Origin: Ricinus communis
Taxonomy: Eukaryota > Streptophyta > Magnoliopsida > Malpighiales > Euphorbiaceae
Direction: 5' to 3'
DNA: 64,000 nt
Assembly (NCBI RefSeq): GCF_019578655.1
Contig: NC_063258.1
Location: forward strand, 25,982,802 to 26,046,801
In this document: positions 1-11,973 of the stretch, piece after piece
Numbering within the stretch: the stretch's first letter is position 1
Layout of the letters: each line of letters opens with the position of its first letter
Notes under the pieces: model-generated
The model's input: the letters and a program-made list of their open reading frames with translations, nothing else
What the model was told of the DNA's origin: nothing
Databases searched by the model: none
Program-made: the position numbers and the translations under genes

Positions 1-119
1 TTTATTTTATTATAATAGAATTGTATTATTACTGCGAACTTTCCATTCTTGGAATTCGTAAATGATAATGCTTTTTAATATTTTGGTTCAGTAACCATTC
101 TCCTTTTTGCAAATTAAAC
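1..119. other. left flank of the LTR nest
   Basis: Short AT-rich stretch with no coding signal. Its last five bases, TAAAC at 115-119, are repeated at 12881-12885 and form the target-site duplication of the outermost LTR. Confidence 0.6.
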
Positions 120-217
120 TATCACGACTCAATGTGAGTCCGTGACTGGCACTAGAAAATTGGTAGGCTTAAGACCACCAAGTCTCGTAATAAGCCTTAC
201 TAAACAATATTCAATAC

Positions 218-2946
218 TGTCACGACCCCACCCATGGGCCCGTGACCGGCACTAGGGAATGGGTAGGCTTAAGACCACCGAAACCCGTAGTAAGCCTGAC
301 ACTCACTGATTTAAACAAATCTCATCTCAAATTAATATTATTAAAGCCACAAATTATCTTAATAGCTACATTCTACATAAATACTTCGGTCTGCCAGAAA
401 AACTAGGCGAGACCGGAAACTCAGAAAATTTACAACTGATACATCTACTATTACTACTGCGGAGAATCTAAGATTTACCAATTTACATACCAAATCAAAT
501 ACATCACCCGATGATGAAGGAGTTGTTGAATAAGAGTCGCGAGAGGACTAACGATCACGAATCAAAAAAGAAAATGAGACCTCGAGTGAGTTAAAATCAT
601 ATATCTAAAACAGTTTCCAACATTTCAATATCACATTCATTTAATTTTAAAAATAATTAATAAATCACGCGAACCATACGTGTCATGTTAAAACATATGT
701 GTCATGCCATGCTTAAACAAAATTTATTCCACATGCAACGAGACGGAGTACTTCAAGATAACCCTAATCCCAACTCTAACATCTCGATTTATTTCAACAC
801 TTATGTCTCAACTAACCTCAACTCTAACATTTCAAACCTCTCATTCCAACAGATCGGGCGCCCCAGAGAGCAAAGCTCGACTGGGACCTTACCTCCAGTC
901 CGGCCACTTAACTCTCAAATTTTAGCCTTTGGCTCTCTTATCCAATAAGATCGGGCGCCCCGAGAGCAATGCTCGTGGACCTTTACTCCTAACCACACTC
1001 TACTAAGCCCAGAGAGCGATGCTCAGGCGTGTCCTAATCTTTCTTTCTCAAAATTTTTACCTCTTTACCCTTTTCCTATCTCTCTCATATTATATTGGAA
1101 CACTCATCCAACTCCTATGTTCTACTGCCGTCCCATCCTGAGTCATCATGCAATATTAAAATTGGTGATAAAGGAAAAATATATTTAAATAATAATTAAA
1201 AGCATCAAGAAAATAATGATAATAATTAAATAAAAAATTAAAATTGCAAATGAATAATCACAGTAGCAAATCAAATTTTATGCATGACACGTGCATAAGC
1301 GATATATGACTTTAACTCACAGGTTTGGCGACCTCCTAGCTCTGCTCCGGTGCCTCGGTAGGAGCGAGCCGAACAGACAGATCATCTAATCACGGAAAAT
1401 AATTTATCAATACGCTGAGACAATCCATCATTAATCCTAGGTCTAGACTCCTAGGACTGACTGTCTAAGAATCTCGACTCGGGAGAATTCTACCGAAAAT
1501 CCGGCAGAACCTCCCCTACAACACGAACATTACCCCCCGTAAAAACGGGTCCAGGACCTGCCAGAAAAACACTCCAAATACTTAACGATTCAAACAATAG
1601 GAGTCGGGTCCCCAAACTTCACTATTTCCCGACTCCGCCACACAGCACAAAATACGAGGCAGGTAAACTGACAGACAATTATTTTTGACTCACAAAAATC
1701 ATCAAATACTCAATATAATCCAATAGACACAATTAAACCAAGAATTTCTAAAATTAACGGGCCAAAGAAAATTACCGAGACGCTCGATCGCTCGGCCGAC
1801 TCGCTTCCACCACGGGAGTCCGATCGACGATCCGAACACACCATCGGACTCACAACGACGCGCTGATGACGATCCCCGCTTCCGATTTTCCGATCTGACA
1901 CCCGATCATCCGGAGAGATTTGCGGACGATCTCGACCGTCGATTCGCAAACAAAGCCCGATCGCCACGAAACCAGAGCCATCGCGAAGCTTGAGCTGAGG
2001 AGAGTCGGGATACATCCTCCGATCGTCCATCCTCCGGCCGGATCTCATGGGAAAAGCTTAAAATGCCGCTCGCCACCATTTTCTCTCTCCACCGGATCTT
2101 CCGCTCACGGCCACCACAGGCGCCGCTAAAGAAAACTCTCGAGGAGGGCCACACCGACTCTACCGCCAACAACGCCAAAATGGCTCGAACACGCCTGAAG
2201 CCGCCGCGCTCTTCCGCCTTCCTCCCCTTCTTCTTCGGCCATCGCCCTCTCTCTCTCTCTCCCGATCTACTTTCTCTCTCCCCGATTTCTTTCCCTTCAA
2301 TATCGACATTAGGCCCCCGAACTTTTTCTTATTGCAATTTGGTCCCTCAACTTTCTTAATTACTTACAATTTCATCCTGCATAATTCCAATTTGACCCCC
2401 AAACTTCTTTTTAGCCTTTCAATTAAGCCCCTAACTATTTAATTTGGGCCAAAACCGAATTATTGAAAATACACAATTACAAAAATACCCCTGACCGACA
2501 TATTTATTTACGAAAATACCAAGCTCACAAATTTCCATTAAAACCCCATAAAAATAACATTATACTTTCAATCCTTATTCCAAAATAAATTTCCAATTTA
2601 GTCCTAACACACAATTAAATTAAATAATCAATTTTCCCAAAATTCTTTTATAAACACATCCTTTACAATTCTACCATAATTTTTCAATATATAATTTTAC
2701 TTATATAAATATGCATTTGGAAAAATTTTGAATAACCAAAATATAATCATTTCTCAAATAATTTACTTGAATAATTTCTTAAAATTTCAAACTAATTGGG
2801 TATAGAAAATAACTCATTTATTTGATTAATATTAAATTTTTCATTAAATCATTTCAAATTAAACCCAATAAAAATAAAGCTAAAATTAACTTAAATAAAA
2901 ACTCATTATTAAATATATAAAAAAAAAAAAAATTCCGGGTGTTACA
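218..2946 (-). mobile_element. family A solo LTR (2.73 kb) inserted in LTR B
   Basis: The LTR begins TGTCACGACC and ends CCGGGTGTTACA; in its own orientation it runs TGTAACACCCGG to GGTCGTGACA. The 5-bp duplication AATAC at 213-217 and 2947-2951 flanks it exactly. It has no internal region, so it is a solo LTR left by recombination. It carries a CpG-rich block (about 1780-2270) and short subrepeats around 850-1030 built on the words CCCAGAGAGC and ATGCTC. The same LTR occurs in the opposite orientation at 9103-11973. Very long LTRs starting TGTAACACCC fit the Tekay/Del group of Ty3/gypsy chromoviruses; that lineage call is inference. ORFs of 60-110 codons inside it look like chance. Confidence 0.88.
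850..1035 (-). repeat. subrepeats inside LTR A
   Basis: Three diverged copies of a unit with GCCC(C)AGAGAGC and a following GCTC word lie at about 858, 953 and 1008. The inverted LTR A copy shows the same array at about 11140-11300, and LTR B has a diverged version near 3430-3600. The array is therefore a family trait, not a local expansion. Confidence 0.6.
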
Positions 2947-4874
2947 AATACAGTGTATATAAAAACATAATATTAATCCTGTCTGACATGCCATACATAA
3001 ATCTCTAACTGGTCATTGATAACATTTCACATTTTGTTATAGACCAGATTGAATATAACATATCAAAGATGCTACTCCGGAAAATTTAGAATTTTTAAAT
3101 TATTCAAATACAAAAGTATAAATGCATTACAATAAGTCCGATGAAGAAGAAAGTCAGGATATCAAAATGTAGGATGGCGAAGAACTCTAACTGTCACCTA
3201 AAAAAATAAAAAATAAAATTGAGACTGTTAGTCTCGAGAGTAAGTTAAAACCATACAACCCTATAACTGTTGCAGTCTCCTCAATATAATATTCATTAAA
3301 TCAGTATATTATGTCATTTTGTATTAAAGTACGAGTCATGTCATAATTTAAAAAAAAAAAATTTTAAGACTTATGAGACGAGTGACTCAGCAGAATCCTA
3401 ACCCAAAATGCTTGTAGCCTTTCGGCTCTCTTATTCTAATAGGTCTGACATCCAAAGAGCGAAGCTCAACTAGGGTCCTTACATCCAGCTTGGACACTTG
3501 ATTTCCAATTAAGCCGGCTCCCAGAAAGCATTGCTGGACCATAGACCTTTCTTTGGCAGTCAAGCTTTCACAGCCCAGAGAGTTATACTCGACCAGGGTA
3601 AAATTCAAAAATACTTTTGTTACCTACCTCTGATTATTACCGGTGCACACGTGGTCCTGATGTAACCCATTAGATGGCATATTTTACTGTCGCCTCATCC
3701 CAATGTCACAATCACAATATTTATAAAAACCATAAATAGAATAATCACATGCAATCATAAATTATTTAATAACACACTGAAAATTAAAAATTTAGAAATC
3801 TTGGGATTAACAAACATGCAATTATAAGTAGTAATAATAATACTAGTATTAAGATAACATTAATTAAAAAATCAAAAATAATGACAAAAATTTACTAATA
3901 ATAATGTTAATACTATTCGTGATAATTATCAATTAAACGAAATTACTTATAACAACGATAATGGTAACCATATTAAATATTAATCATTAGACATCACATT
4001 AAATTTAGACATGTCAATAGTACAATGATTATATGACTTTAACTCACAAAACTATCGCGCTCCGCAGTCCGCTCCTACGCCTCGGGTGGAGACTGCCTAA
4101 AAAAATATTTCAAACTCGAGAATTCTGTTGAAAATTCGGCAGAACTTATGGACATTTATCTCTCGTACAATGGGTCCAGAACCTGCTACAAACACTTCAA
4201 ATATTCTGTGATTAACTAACGAGAGTTGTGCCACTAAAACTACATTATTTCTTCCGACTCCACAACATACCGCAAATCATAATTAATTAAATCTATAAAA
4301 ATTTAAATTATTTATAATTAATAATTAATAGCAACAATATTTTTTAAAATTATAACATAATTTTTGAGATCCAGATAAAATTATACCAAGTCGAAATTTT
4401 AAAATTGTGCGCATTCGGAAAATACCGGAATCCGCAAACCGGTCCTACCAACGGTCTTGGAATTCAAATCGAGAAGCGCCTATGCGAAGCTCGAGTTGCA
4501 GGAAGTCCAAAAACACAAGAGTTTTGACCGCTGGAATGCACCGGATCAGGGCCGAAAAATCTCGGCTCCAATGAAGCTCTTACGAGGTTGCCGACGGTGA
4601 AAACTGCTGGGGAGGCTTATTTTTGGGGTTTTCGGTAGTGAGGGACCCGAATCCAGCGTCAGACGGGTGATTGGATGTCGGCAGGCAGCCGAAACGGCGA
4701 CGACAGCTCTTTCTTCCTTCGGTCGATGTCGCTGGGAAAGGGAAGGAGAAGGAGAAGGAGGAAGGGAGAGGGTGGCCGATGGCGGTCCAAGGAGGGAGTA
4801 AGAGAGAGTCACGGCCGTAGGGAGAGGAAGGGGGAAGGAAAGGGAAGAGGGAAGGAAAGAGAGGGAGGGGAAAA

Positions 4875-5728
4875 TGTCACGTGAGTTTTGTTTTCTAACA
4901 AAAACCTTGCCCACGTGCGGCCTAACTTGCTTGATTTCCCCGAAAGTCAAGACAGCTAGTCAGCCTACCCTTGATTGCCAAACCCGGCAGAATGATAACA
5001 AATACGCTAGCGGAAGTAAATTCACGAAAGTGGCACAAAGAGACGCAAGAGTTGTGGAAGTGTATACTTGTATTGATTAATTTACACTAAAGCTCTTTAC
5101 ACTTACAATGAGCACACTCTCTCTCTACACAATCATAAGCTCTTCTCATAACATGTTTTAATCTACATAACTACTTCTACAACAATCTCTACATAGAGCA
5201 TCTTTCTTTGCTCTATGTAGAGCAACACTCTTTCCCTCTATATGGCTACATTTTGGCACACCTTATGCCCACACACTCTTTTTTTATTTCTGCCCTTGTT
5301 CCCGTATATGGACTCTCACTCAAAATTTCACCTCTCTCTTTCCAAATGAATCATGGAGGAGCTATTTATAGTTTCTCCCTGTCCGCCAACATGGCCGTGT
5401 TCCAGTCGTGTTGGGAACACTACCGTGTTCTAGACCGTTTGTGAACATGGCTTGCCTCGCCGTGTTGGGAACACGGTTTGGCCTTCCGGGCGTGTTAGGA
5501 ACACGGTCCGACATTCTTGGTCATGTTACCCATCGTGGTCGTGTTCTCCGGGAAGTTTCTAGCTCCTTCCCAATTCGTTTCATCCAGCACGGGCGTGCTC
5601 ATGGACGTGTTGGCAACACGAGCAGTGTTGAAACCAACACGGCCGTGTCCGTCCATACGGGCATTCGTTGGGCAGTTTTCGGCACATAGGTAGCCTTCCT
5701 TGCCTGGTTGTGAGGCGGGCACGTGACA
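4875..5728 (-). repeat. 3' LTR of element C
   Basis: The 854-bp LTR has inverted ends TGTCACGTG and CACGTGACA. It matches 11974-12809 with only scattered differences. The part 5390-5660 is an array of imperfect palindromes pairing CCGTGTT with AACACGG, also seen in the other copy. Confidence 0.88.
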
Positions 5729-5741
5729 TTCTCCCCCACTC
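5729..5741 (-). other. polypurine tract of element C
   Basis: On the minus strand the bases immediately before the LTR read GAGTGGGGGAGAA. This is the usual purine tract priming plus-strand DNA synthesis next to a 3' LTR, and it fixes the minus orientation of the element. Confidence 0.85.
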
Positions 5742-6063
5742 AATCTGGCAACGCCCTCGTTGCCTTATCCTCGTAAGCTCTTGCTTTCTCCTCGAATTGC
5801 CACAAGTCACGAATCAGCTCCCAACTTGTCTCACTTTCGGAGAGTCCCTTCCTCAAGAAACTCTATCATGTGAGGTTGATTGGATCGTGGCACCTTACGA
5901 TGGGAGATGATGTAGTCCACCTCTTTGTCCTAATGAGCCCGCACCTTCCAAAGAGCTCTTGTAGACTTACCCCGGCTTGGGTCATCGTGATCCTCCTTAT
6001 AAAGCTTCAACATGAAAAACGGGATGGATCTTGATGCCTTTGTGGAAGATCTACCTTGCTACT

Positions 6064-6570
6064 CTACCTTTGTTCACTACCTTTTCCACTCGTTTTATTA
6101 ATGAGGAAAGGTCCATCATACCTTTTTCGGAGTCTCCAATGAAGTCCGTCGTCTTTGCCATGCCAGTATAACTTGACAAGCACTTTATCCCCGTCCTTGA
6201 ACTCCATTGGTCTCCTCTTGTTGTCCGCCCGCTTCTTCACTTGCTTGAATGCCTTCTCCAAAATAGGTTCGAGCAACACCGCTTGCTCTTTTCATTCCTC
6301 CCTTAGCTTGAAGGCGGGTAGACTGCGGCTTGTCCAGATCAAGGCAAGAGTACCTGGTGTGTAGGGTTGCCGGCCCATAACTATCCTCGAATGGACTCTT
6401 GCCTGCAGACTCACTTCTTTGCAAATTGTACGAGAATTTGGCAACATCAAGCAGCTTCGCCCAATCTCCTCACATAGTGCCTCCAATAAACTTCCGAGAG
6501 TACACTGATTCTCTCGGTTTGCCCAATCGGTTTGGGTCTCGCGTGCCTTCATAGGGTCCGGAAGTGCTAA
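6064..6570 (-). pseudogene. integrase C-terminal remnant (element C)
   Basis: Minus-strand frames carry the end of a Ty3/gypsy integrase in pieces. DWAKLLDVAKFSYNLQ and RSESAGKSPFE (about 6370-6460) match the end of the catalytic core. KRADNKRRPMEFKDGDKVLV and YDGPFLI (6064-6279) match the C-terminal domain. At least two frame changes separate these pieces, and a stop follows the last. The N-terminal zinc domain and most of the catalytic core are missing. No chromodomain was recognised. Confidence 0.8.
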
Positions 6571-7106
6571 GACAGGCTCCTCCTTAATGGCCTTCTTTTA
6601 GCCTCTCATAGGCTTGTTGGCACTTCGTAGACTACTCCCAAGCTCGACCCTTCCTTAATACACCCGGAGTGGCAATGGAAGAATAGCCCTTGATGAACCT
6701 CCCGATAATGGTTCACCAAACCAAGGAAAGAACTCACCTCGGTCACCTTGGTCGGCAGCTCCCAATCCTGGATGGCCTTCACCATTGAACCATCTATTTT
6801 TCCATCGCCAACGATACGCCTTACGAATACCACTTCTCGTTGGGCAAATGAGCATTTTTCCCTGACATAGAGCTCGTTAACCCTCAAGGCTTTCAACCCT
6901 AGCCTTCGAAGCTCTATGTGCTCCTTGAATTGCCTCCTTAGTTCCCCTAACTTCGGAGGCGCCATACGATAGGATGCAAAGGCGGGTGGTTTGGCTTCCA
7001 ATTCCAGCTCGATCTCGTGGTTCACCTCTCGGCAGCTCAGGCATAACATTTTCAAACTCGTCAAGCATGCCTTGGATAGGGCTTGAAAGTATAGCACCCT
7101 CAACAA
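6571..7106 (-). pseudogene. reverse transcriptase and RNase H remnant (element C)
   Basis: Reading on the minus strand, the frame starts with the RT entry block (HEIELE, YRMAPPKLGELRRQ). It jumps directly to the segment after the active site (NELYVREKCSFAQREVVF, GDGKI, AIQDWELPTKVTEVSSFLGL). The roughly 200 residues between, including the YLDD catalytic motif, are gone. A short RNase H start (CQQAYERLKE and EEPVLALPDP) follows in another frame near 6560-6620. The enzyme is therefore dead. Its closest match is plant Ty3/gypsy polyproteins, known from family motifs. Confidence 0.85.
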
Positions 7107-7332
7107 GAGGACCTCCTTCCATCTTGAGGGTTGCTGGGAAGGTTGGCTCCTTCCTTTTTACTCCTTTTTAGAGAGCTGTATGGCCGATACCATCATATCT
7201 TGGCTTGGCTCCCTCTTTATCGGCGCAACACAAGGTTGGCCATTCTCCATTATGCACATGGTGTTGGCGTAAGGAACCAAGAAAGCCTTCACCATGTCGA
7301 GGAAGTCCATACCAAGATAAAATCGTTAATCA

Positions 7333-7596
7333 TCAAATAGGAGCAATGGTGATATCGACCTTACCTTGCCATTGTCCTATTCGGATGTTAATCCCTCTTG
7401 CCATGCCAATGATAGGTAGCCTTTTCGCGTTTACGCCCTTAATGAAGCCCTTTTCCTTTTCATAAGGCAGCTTTATAGAGTCAGCCACCTCTTTCGCTAT
7501 GTATACTATATCAGCTCCGGTATCTACCATGGCTTGAATGCTTTTGCCTCCGATGTTCGTCTCCACGTACATTCGACCACGAGACTTTTGCTCCAC
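7333..7596 (-). pseudogene. retroviral-type aspartic protease domain (element C)
   Basis: An open stretch of 87 codons contains the active-site motif MVDTGAD about 30 residues in. The flap-like region and IGMARGINIRIGQW follow. This is the retropepsin domain that sits between gag and RT in Ty3/gypsy polyproteins. The domain itself looks intact, but it is cut off from gag and RT by frameshifts and deletions, so it is annotated as part of a dead polyprotein. Confidence 0.8.
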
Positions 7597-7701
7597 TTTA
7601 GCTTGGATAGCATTGAGGAGTCGAAGGGAAGCAAGTCTTCGTTCTTCTTCTTGCCTCTCTTCCTCGGTGATTATTAATGCTCCAAGCTTTTCACGCTTTG
7701 G

Positions 7702-7740
7702 ACAATCATAAGCCCGATGAGGTCCATCGCAGATGAAGCA
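7702..7740 (-). pseudogene. gag zinc knuckle (element C)
   Basis: The minus strand encodes CFICDGPHRAYDC followed by PKREKLGAL, a CX2CX3HX4C knuckle. The three-residue spacer before His is typical of many plant Ty3/gypsy gag proteins. It lies between gag and protease, as expected for nucleocapsid. Confidence 0.75.
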
Positions 7741-7972
7741 GGCAAGCTTTCTCGGAGAAGAACTACACCTGTCTTTCTTCTTCCACTTGCCCTTATCCCT
7801 GCATGAAGCCTTACCATCCTAGGCGGAAGATTTTTCCTCTATCTCCACCACCTTCGTCACTTCCTTCGTACTTCCATCTTGGTAACAATATTACTTAAGT
7901 AGAGAGAGATACGGACTTTACCTTGATGGCGTCGTCCACTATGCTCAAAGTATCAAAATATCCTTCCAACTG

Positions 7973-8553
7973 TCACAAGAATTCGTCGATCTCCCTAGCA
8001 CTCCTAGCCCCACCGTAGGCCTTTGGTTTAGGAGCATCGACTCTGTGAACTGTCACTACTTGCGCTCCCCCACTATTTGCCAACGCGGTCTTGCACAAGT
8101 TAAGCTCCCTCGAGCTTATCAACCTTCTCCAAGTATTGGCCAAGTAACTTATTAAGAGCCACATTGCAGGCACCTTGCATCTCCCTGCGAAGCTCTCCGT
8201 CGTCCCCCTTGGACTTTAGCTTCTGGATGCGAAGGTCCACCTTGCATCTTCCCGCGAAGCTCTCTGACGTCCCCCTTGGACTTTGGCTTCTGGATGCGAA
8301 GGTCCATGTCTTCGATCCTAACCCAATCGGACATGGCAGTCTCCCCTCGACTAGCCTTTCCTCCATCGCGCCAACCACGTCTCGGGACTTCTCCCTACGG
8401 CCCTTTTCCGCTATCCTTTCCTCCTTCTCTTAGAGGAGCGGTAGAAGTGGATTGCTCACCAACTCGGGACTTATCCCTGCAGCCCTTTTCGCTATCCTTT
8501 CCTCCTTCCCTTTGAGGAGCGGTAGAAGTGGATTGCTCACCAACTTTGGCCAT
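7973..8553 (-). pseudogene. gag N-terminal remnant with internal duplications (element C)
   Basis: An ATG at 8551-8553 (minus) opens a reading frame starting MAKVGEQSTSTAP, followed by charged, coiled-coil-like sequence with MQGACNVALN. Two internal tandem duplications break the frame. One is about 81-82 bp (8383-8545, repeating GAGCGGTAGAAGTGG on the plus strand). The other is 67 bp (from 8171 and from 8238, repeating CACCTTGCATCT). Because 67 is not a multiple of three, and the larger copies differ by one base, gag cannot be read through. The main capsid domain was not found. Confidence 0.65.
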
Positions 8554-9090
8554 ACAGCGGTAGAAGTGGTTGTGTCGGTTGATGCGATCAGATGGATGTT
8601 ATGTCGAGGATGATGTGATGTGGATGTTAAGAATTTTCTGCGTGTGTAAGGGACACGTCATTAGGAAGGAAATTTGGTGAGTGGATTTTTGGCAGGATCA
8701 GAATTGGCCCTTCTTGTGTGGAAACCCTTGGTTTTGTCGGTAGGTTGGTGAGGTGGAATGTAAGTTGGACTTGCCGCCAAGTAATGTTCTCTGAGGTCAA
8801 ATCCAGTTGTTTGTAAGTCTGAGTTGAGGAAGTATATTTTCGATCTTTGCTCGTGTTGGACCCTTAGTGTGTGGAAGCAAGTGAAGATTTGGTTTCCGAG
8901 GAGTAGTAAGTGAGGATCGTGGATTTTCAGGTTCGCTAGTTTTATTTAAGGGTTTTGTCGATGAGTCTTGTGGTTTGTTTCTGCCGAGAAAAGTTCTCGA
9001 GAAGCCGAGTGGAGATGAGAGGTTCCTAATTAGTTTCAGTCTTAGAGTGTAGCCCCTTTTCTTTTAAAATTCGAGGTCGAATTTTTTTTA

Positions 9091-9102
9091 AGGGGGGGAG
9101 AA
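9091..9102 (+). other. polypurine tract of family A element
   Basis: AGGGGGGGAGAA lies directly before the LTR start TGTAACACCCGG, fixing the plus orientation and the start of the 3' LTR. Confidence 0.85.
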
Positions 9103-11973
9103 TGTAACACCCGGAATTTTTTGTATATATTTAATAATGAGTTTTTATTTAAGTTAATTTTAGCTTCATTATTATTGGGTTTAATTTGAAATGATTGAAT
9201 GAAAAATTTAATATTAATCAAATAAATGAGTTATTTTCTATACCCAATTAGTTTGAAATTTTAAGAAATTATTCACATAAATTATTTGAGAAATGATTAT
9301 ATTTTGGCTATTCAAATTTTTCCAAATGCATATTTATATAAGTAAAATTATATATTGGAAAATTTTGGAAGAAATTATAAAGGATGTTTTTATAAAAGAA
9401 TTTTGGGAAAATTGGTATTATAATTGATTAGTAGTATTAAATTTTGAGTTGGAAATTGATTATTTAATTTAATTGTGTGTTAGGACTAAATTGGAGGATT
9501 ATTTTGAAATAAGGATTAAAAGTATAATTTTATTTTTGTGAGGGTTTAATGGAAATTTGTGAGTTTGGTATTTTCGTAAATAAATATGTCGGTCAGGGGT
9601 ATTTTTGTAATTGTATATTTTCAATAATTCGGATTTGGCCCAAATTAAATAGCTAGGGGCTTAATTGAAAGGCTAAAAAGAAGTTTGGGGGTCAAATTGG
9701 AATTCTGCGGGATGAAATTGTAAGTAATTAAGAAAGTTGAGGGACCAAATTGCAATAAGGAAAAGTTCGGGGGCCTAATGTCGATATTGAAAGGAAAGAA
9801 AATCGGGGAAGAGGAAGAGGAAGAGGAAGAAAGGGAGGAGAGAGAGGGCGTCGGCGTCCATGGTGGAGACCGGAGGCCAGCCGAGGGCGTTGACGTCGGA
9901 AGGAGCGCACGTCAACGGCGAGCACGATGGTGGCGGTGGAGGCGGAATCGCGCGCGTGTGGCGGCCGCTTCCGCTTGGTCGGCCGAGTCAAGTGCCAAGG
10001 GCTCTCTTTTGGCGGCAACGCCTGTGGTGGCCGGAGACGGAAGATCCGGTGGAGAGAGAAAGTAGGGGCAGCCGCGTTTTCAGCTTTTCCGGCGAGCTCC
10101 GGCGGAGGATGGACGATCGGAGGACGTATCCCGACTCTCCTCGGCCTCAAGCTTTGCATTGGCACTGGTTTCGTGGCGATCGGGCTTCGTTTGCGAATCG
10201 ACGGCCGTGATCGTCCGCAAATCTCTTCGGATGATCGGGTGTCGATCGGAAAATCGGGAAGCGGGATCGTCATCGAACGCCGTTGTGAGTCCGATGGTGT
10301 GTTCGGATTGTCGATCGGACTCCGGCCGGTAGTCGACCGAGCGATCGAGCGCCCTTAATTTTCTTTGGCCCGTTAATTTTAGAAATTCTTGGTTATTTGT
10401 GTTTATTGGATTATATTGAGTATTTGATGTTATTTGTGAGTCAAAAATAATTGTCCGGTTTGCATGCCTCAGATTTTGTCATGTGGCGAGTCGGAAATAG
10501 TGAAGTTTGGGGACCCGACTCCTATTGTTTGAATCGTTAAGTATTTGAAGTGTTCTTCTGGCAGGTCCTGGACCCGTTTTTACGGGGGGTAATGTTCGTG
10601 TTGTAGGGAGGTTCTGCTGAATTTTGAGTCTAGACCTAAGATTAAAGATCGATTGTTTCAGCGTTTTGATAAATTGTTTTCCGTGACTAGATTGTCCGTT
10701 TGTTCGGCTCGCTCCAACCGAGGCACCGGAGCAGAGCTAGGAGGTCGCCAAACCTGTGAGTTAAAGTCATTTAATCATTGCACTATTGCTAAGTCTGATT
10801 TTAATATGCTATTTTGGAAGTTTATGTTTAACATGGTTACTAATATCTCAACGTAATTAATTTTACTGGATTATTAATTATTGAAGATAATATAAATATT
10901 ATTATTAGTAATGTTATAATAATATCAAATATTATCAGTTTTTCACATGAGTTGCATGATGTCTTACTTTAAAATTGTTAATCGTTATTTTGATATAGTT
11001 GAATGACTTCTTTAGACAATAATATTTATTAAATGTGGTGATTGTGATTTGGGAAACGTGGCTTGTAGAACATGCCGCCTGATGGGTTACATCAGCAATG
11101 ATCATGGACATGTAATAAGATATTTATGGGTTTGCCTGGTCGAGCATGGCTCTCTGGGCTGATTTGAGTAAATTGCCGGAGGTAAGGTCCCTGGTCGAGC
11201 ATTGCTCTCTGGGCGCCGGCTTATTTGGAATTCAAGTGATCAGACTGGAGGTAAGGTCCCTGGTCGAGCATTGCTCTTTGGGCGCCAGTCTTATTGGATT
11301 AAGAGAGCCAAAATGGCTGTTAGAATTTGGGGTTAGGGTTCTACTGAGCCACTCGTCCCGTAAAAGTAAAAATATATTTTTATTTATTCATTTATTTATT
11401 TAATATGGTATGATTATAATATGGATTGTATTTACGTGCATGGTTGATATATTGATTCGAATGATTAATATTTTCTGTGAAGAAAGTAATAGGGTATGAT
11501 TATAGTATGATTTGTATTTACGAGCATGGTTTGATATACTGATTTGAATAATCTATGTTTTCTGAGAAGAATGCAATAGTCCCCAGATTATTTGATTTTA
11601 ACTCACTCTCGAGACTGACAGTCTCCATTTATGTTTTTTTTTTTTCAGATTCGTGACTGTTAGTCCTCTCGCGACTCTTATTCAGTAACCCGACTCCTTC
11701 ATCATCGGGTGATGTATTTGATTTGGTATGTAAATTGGTAAATCTTAGATTCTCCGCAGAGTAATAGTAGATGTATCGCTTATAAATTTTCTGAGTTTCC
11801 AGTCTCGCCTAGTTTTCCGGGCATCAAGTATTTATGTAGAATGTAGCTATTAAGATAATTTGTGGTTTTAATAATATTAATTTGAGATGAGATTTGTTTA
11901 ATTCGGTGAGTGTCGGGCTTACTACGGGTTTCGGTGGCCTTAAGCCTACCCATTCCTAGCGTGGGTCGTGACA
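9103..11973 (+). repeat. 3' LTR of family A element (2.87 kb)
   Basis: The LTR runs from TGTAACACCCGG to GGGTCGTGACA. It is the inverted counterpart of 218-2946 over its whole length. It includes a GC-rich, CpG-rich block at about 9850-10350 and the GGTCGAGCATTGCTCT subrepeats at about 11140-11300. The 90-180 codon ORFs on both strands of the GC block have no recognisable domain and are not proposed as genes. Confidence 0.87.

Larger units (their letters stand above)
8570..11973 (+). mobile_element. 3' end of a second family A element
   Basis: Positions 8570-9090 are non-coding sequence typical of the end of a Ty3/gypsy element. It ends TTCGAGGTCGAA, then a T-run and a polypurine tract. The 3' LTR follows at 9103-11973. 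Everything upstream (5' LTR, gag, pol) is absent. The insertion point on the right falls inside the right LTR of element C, equivalent to 4900/4901 of the left copy. The left 26 bp of that LTR and the C leader are lost, so a deletion probably removed the 5' part of A together with this C sequence. The junction near 8556-8569 carries AGCGGTAGAAGTGG, also present in the gag repeats. Confidence 0.78.

Noticed and set aside
1710..2359. Overlapping ORFs of 70-112 codons in the GC-rich part of LTR A
   Set aside because: They lie inside an LTR on both strands, with low-complexity Ser/Arg/Pro translation and no domain. The ORFs at 9728-10358 in the inverted copy are rejected for the same reason.
4546..5080. 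ORFs over the B/C junction and start of LTR C
   Set aside because: They cross the boundary of two different transposable elements, so they cannot be native genes.
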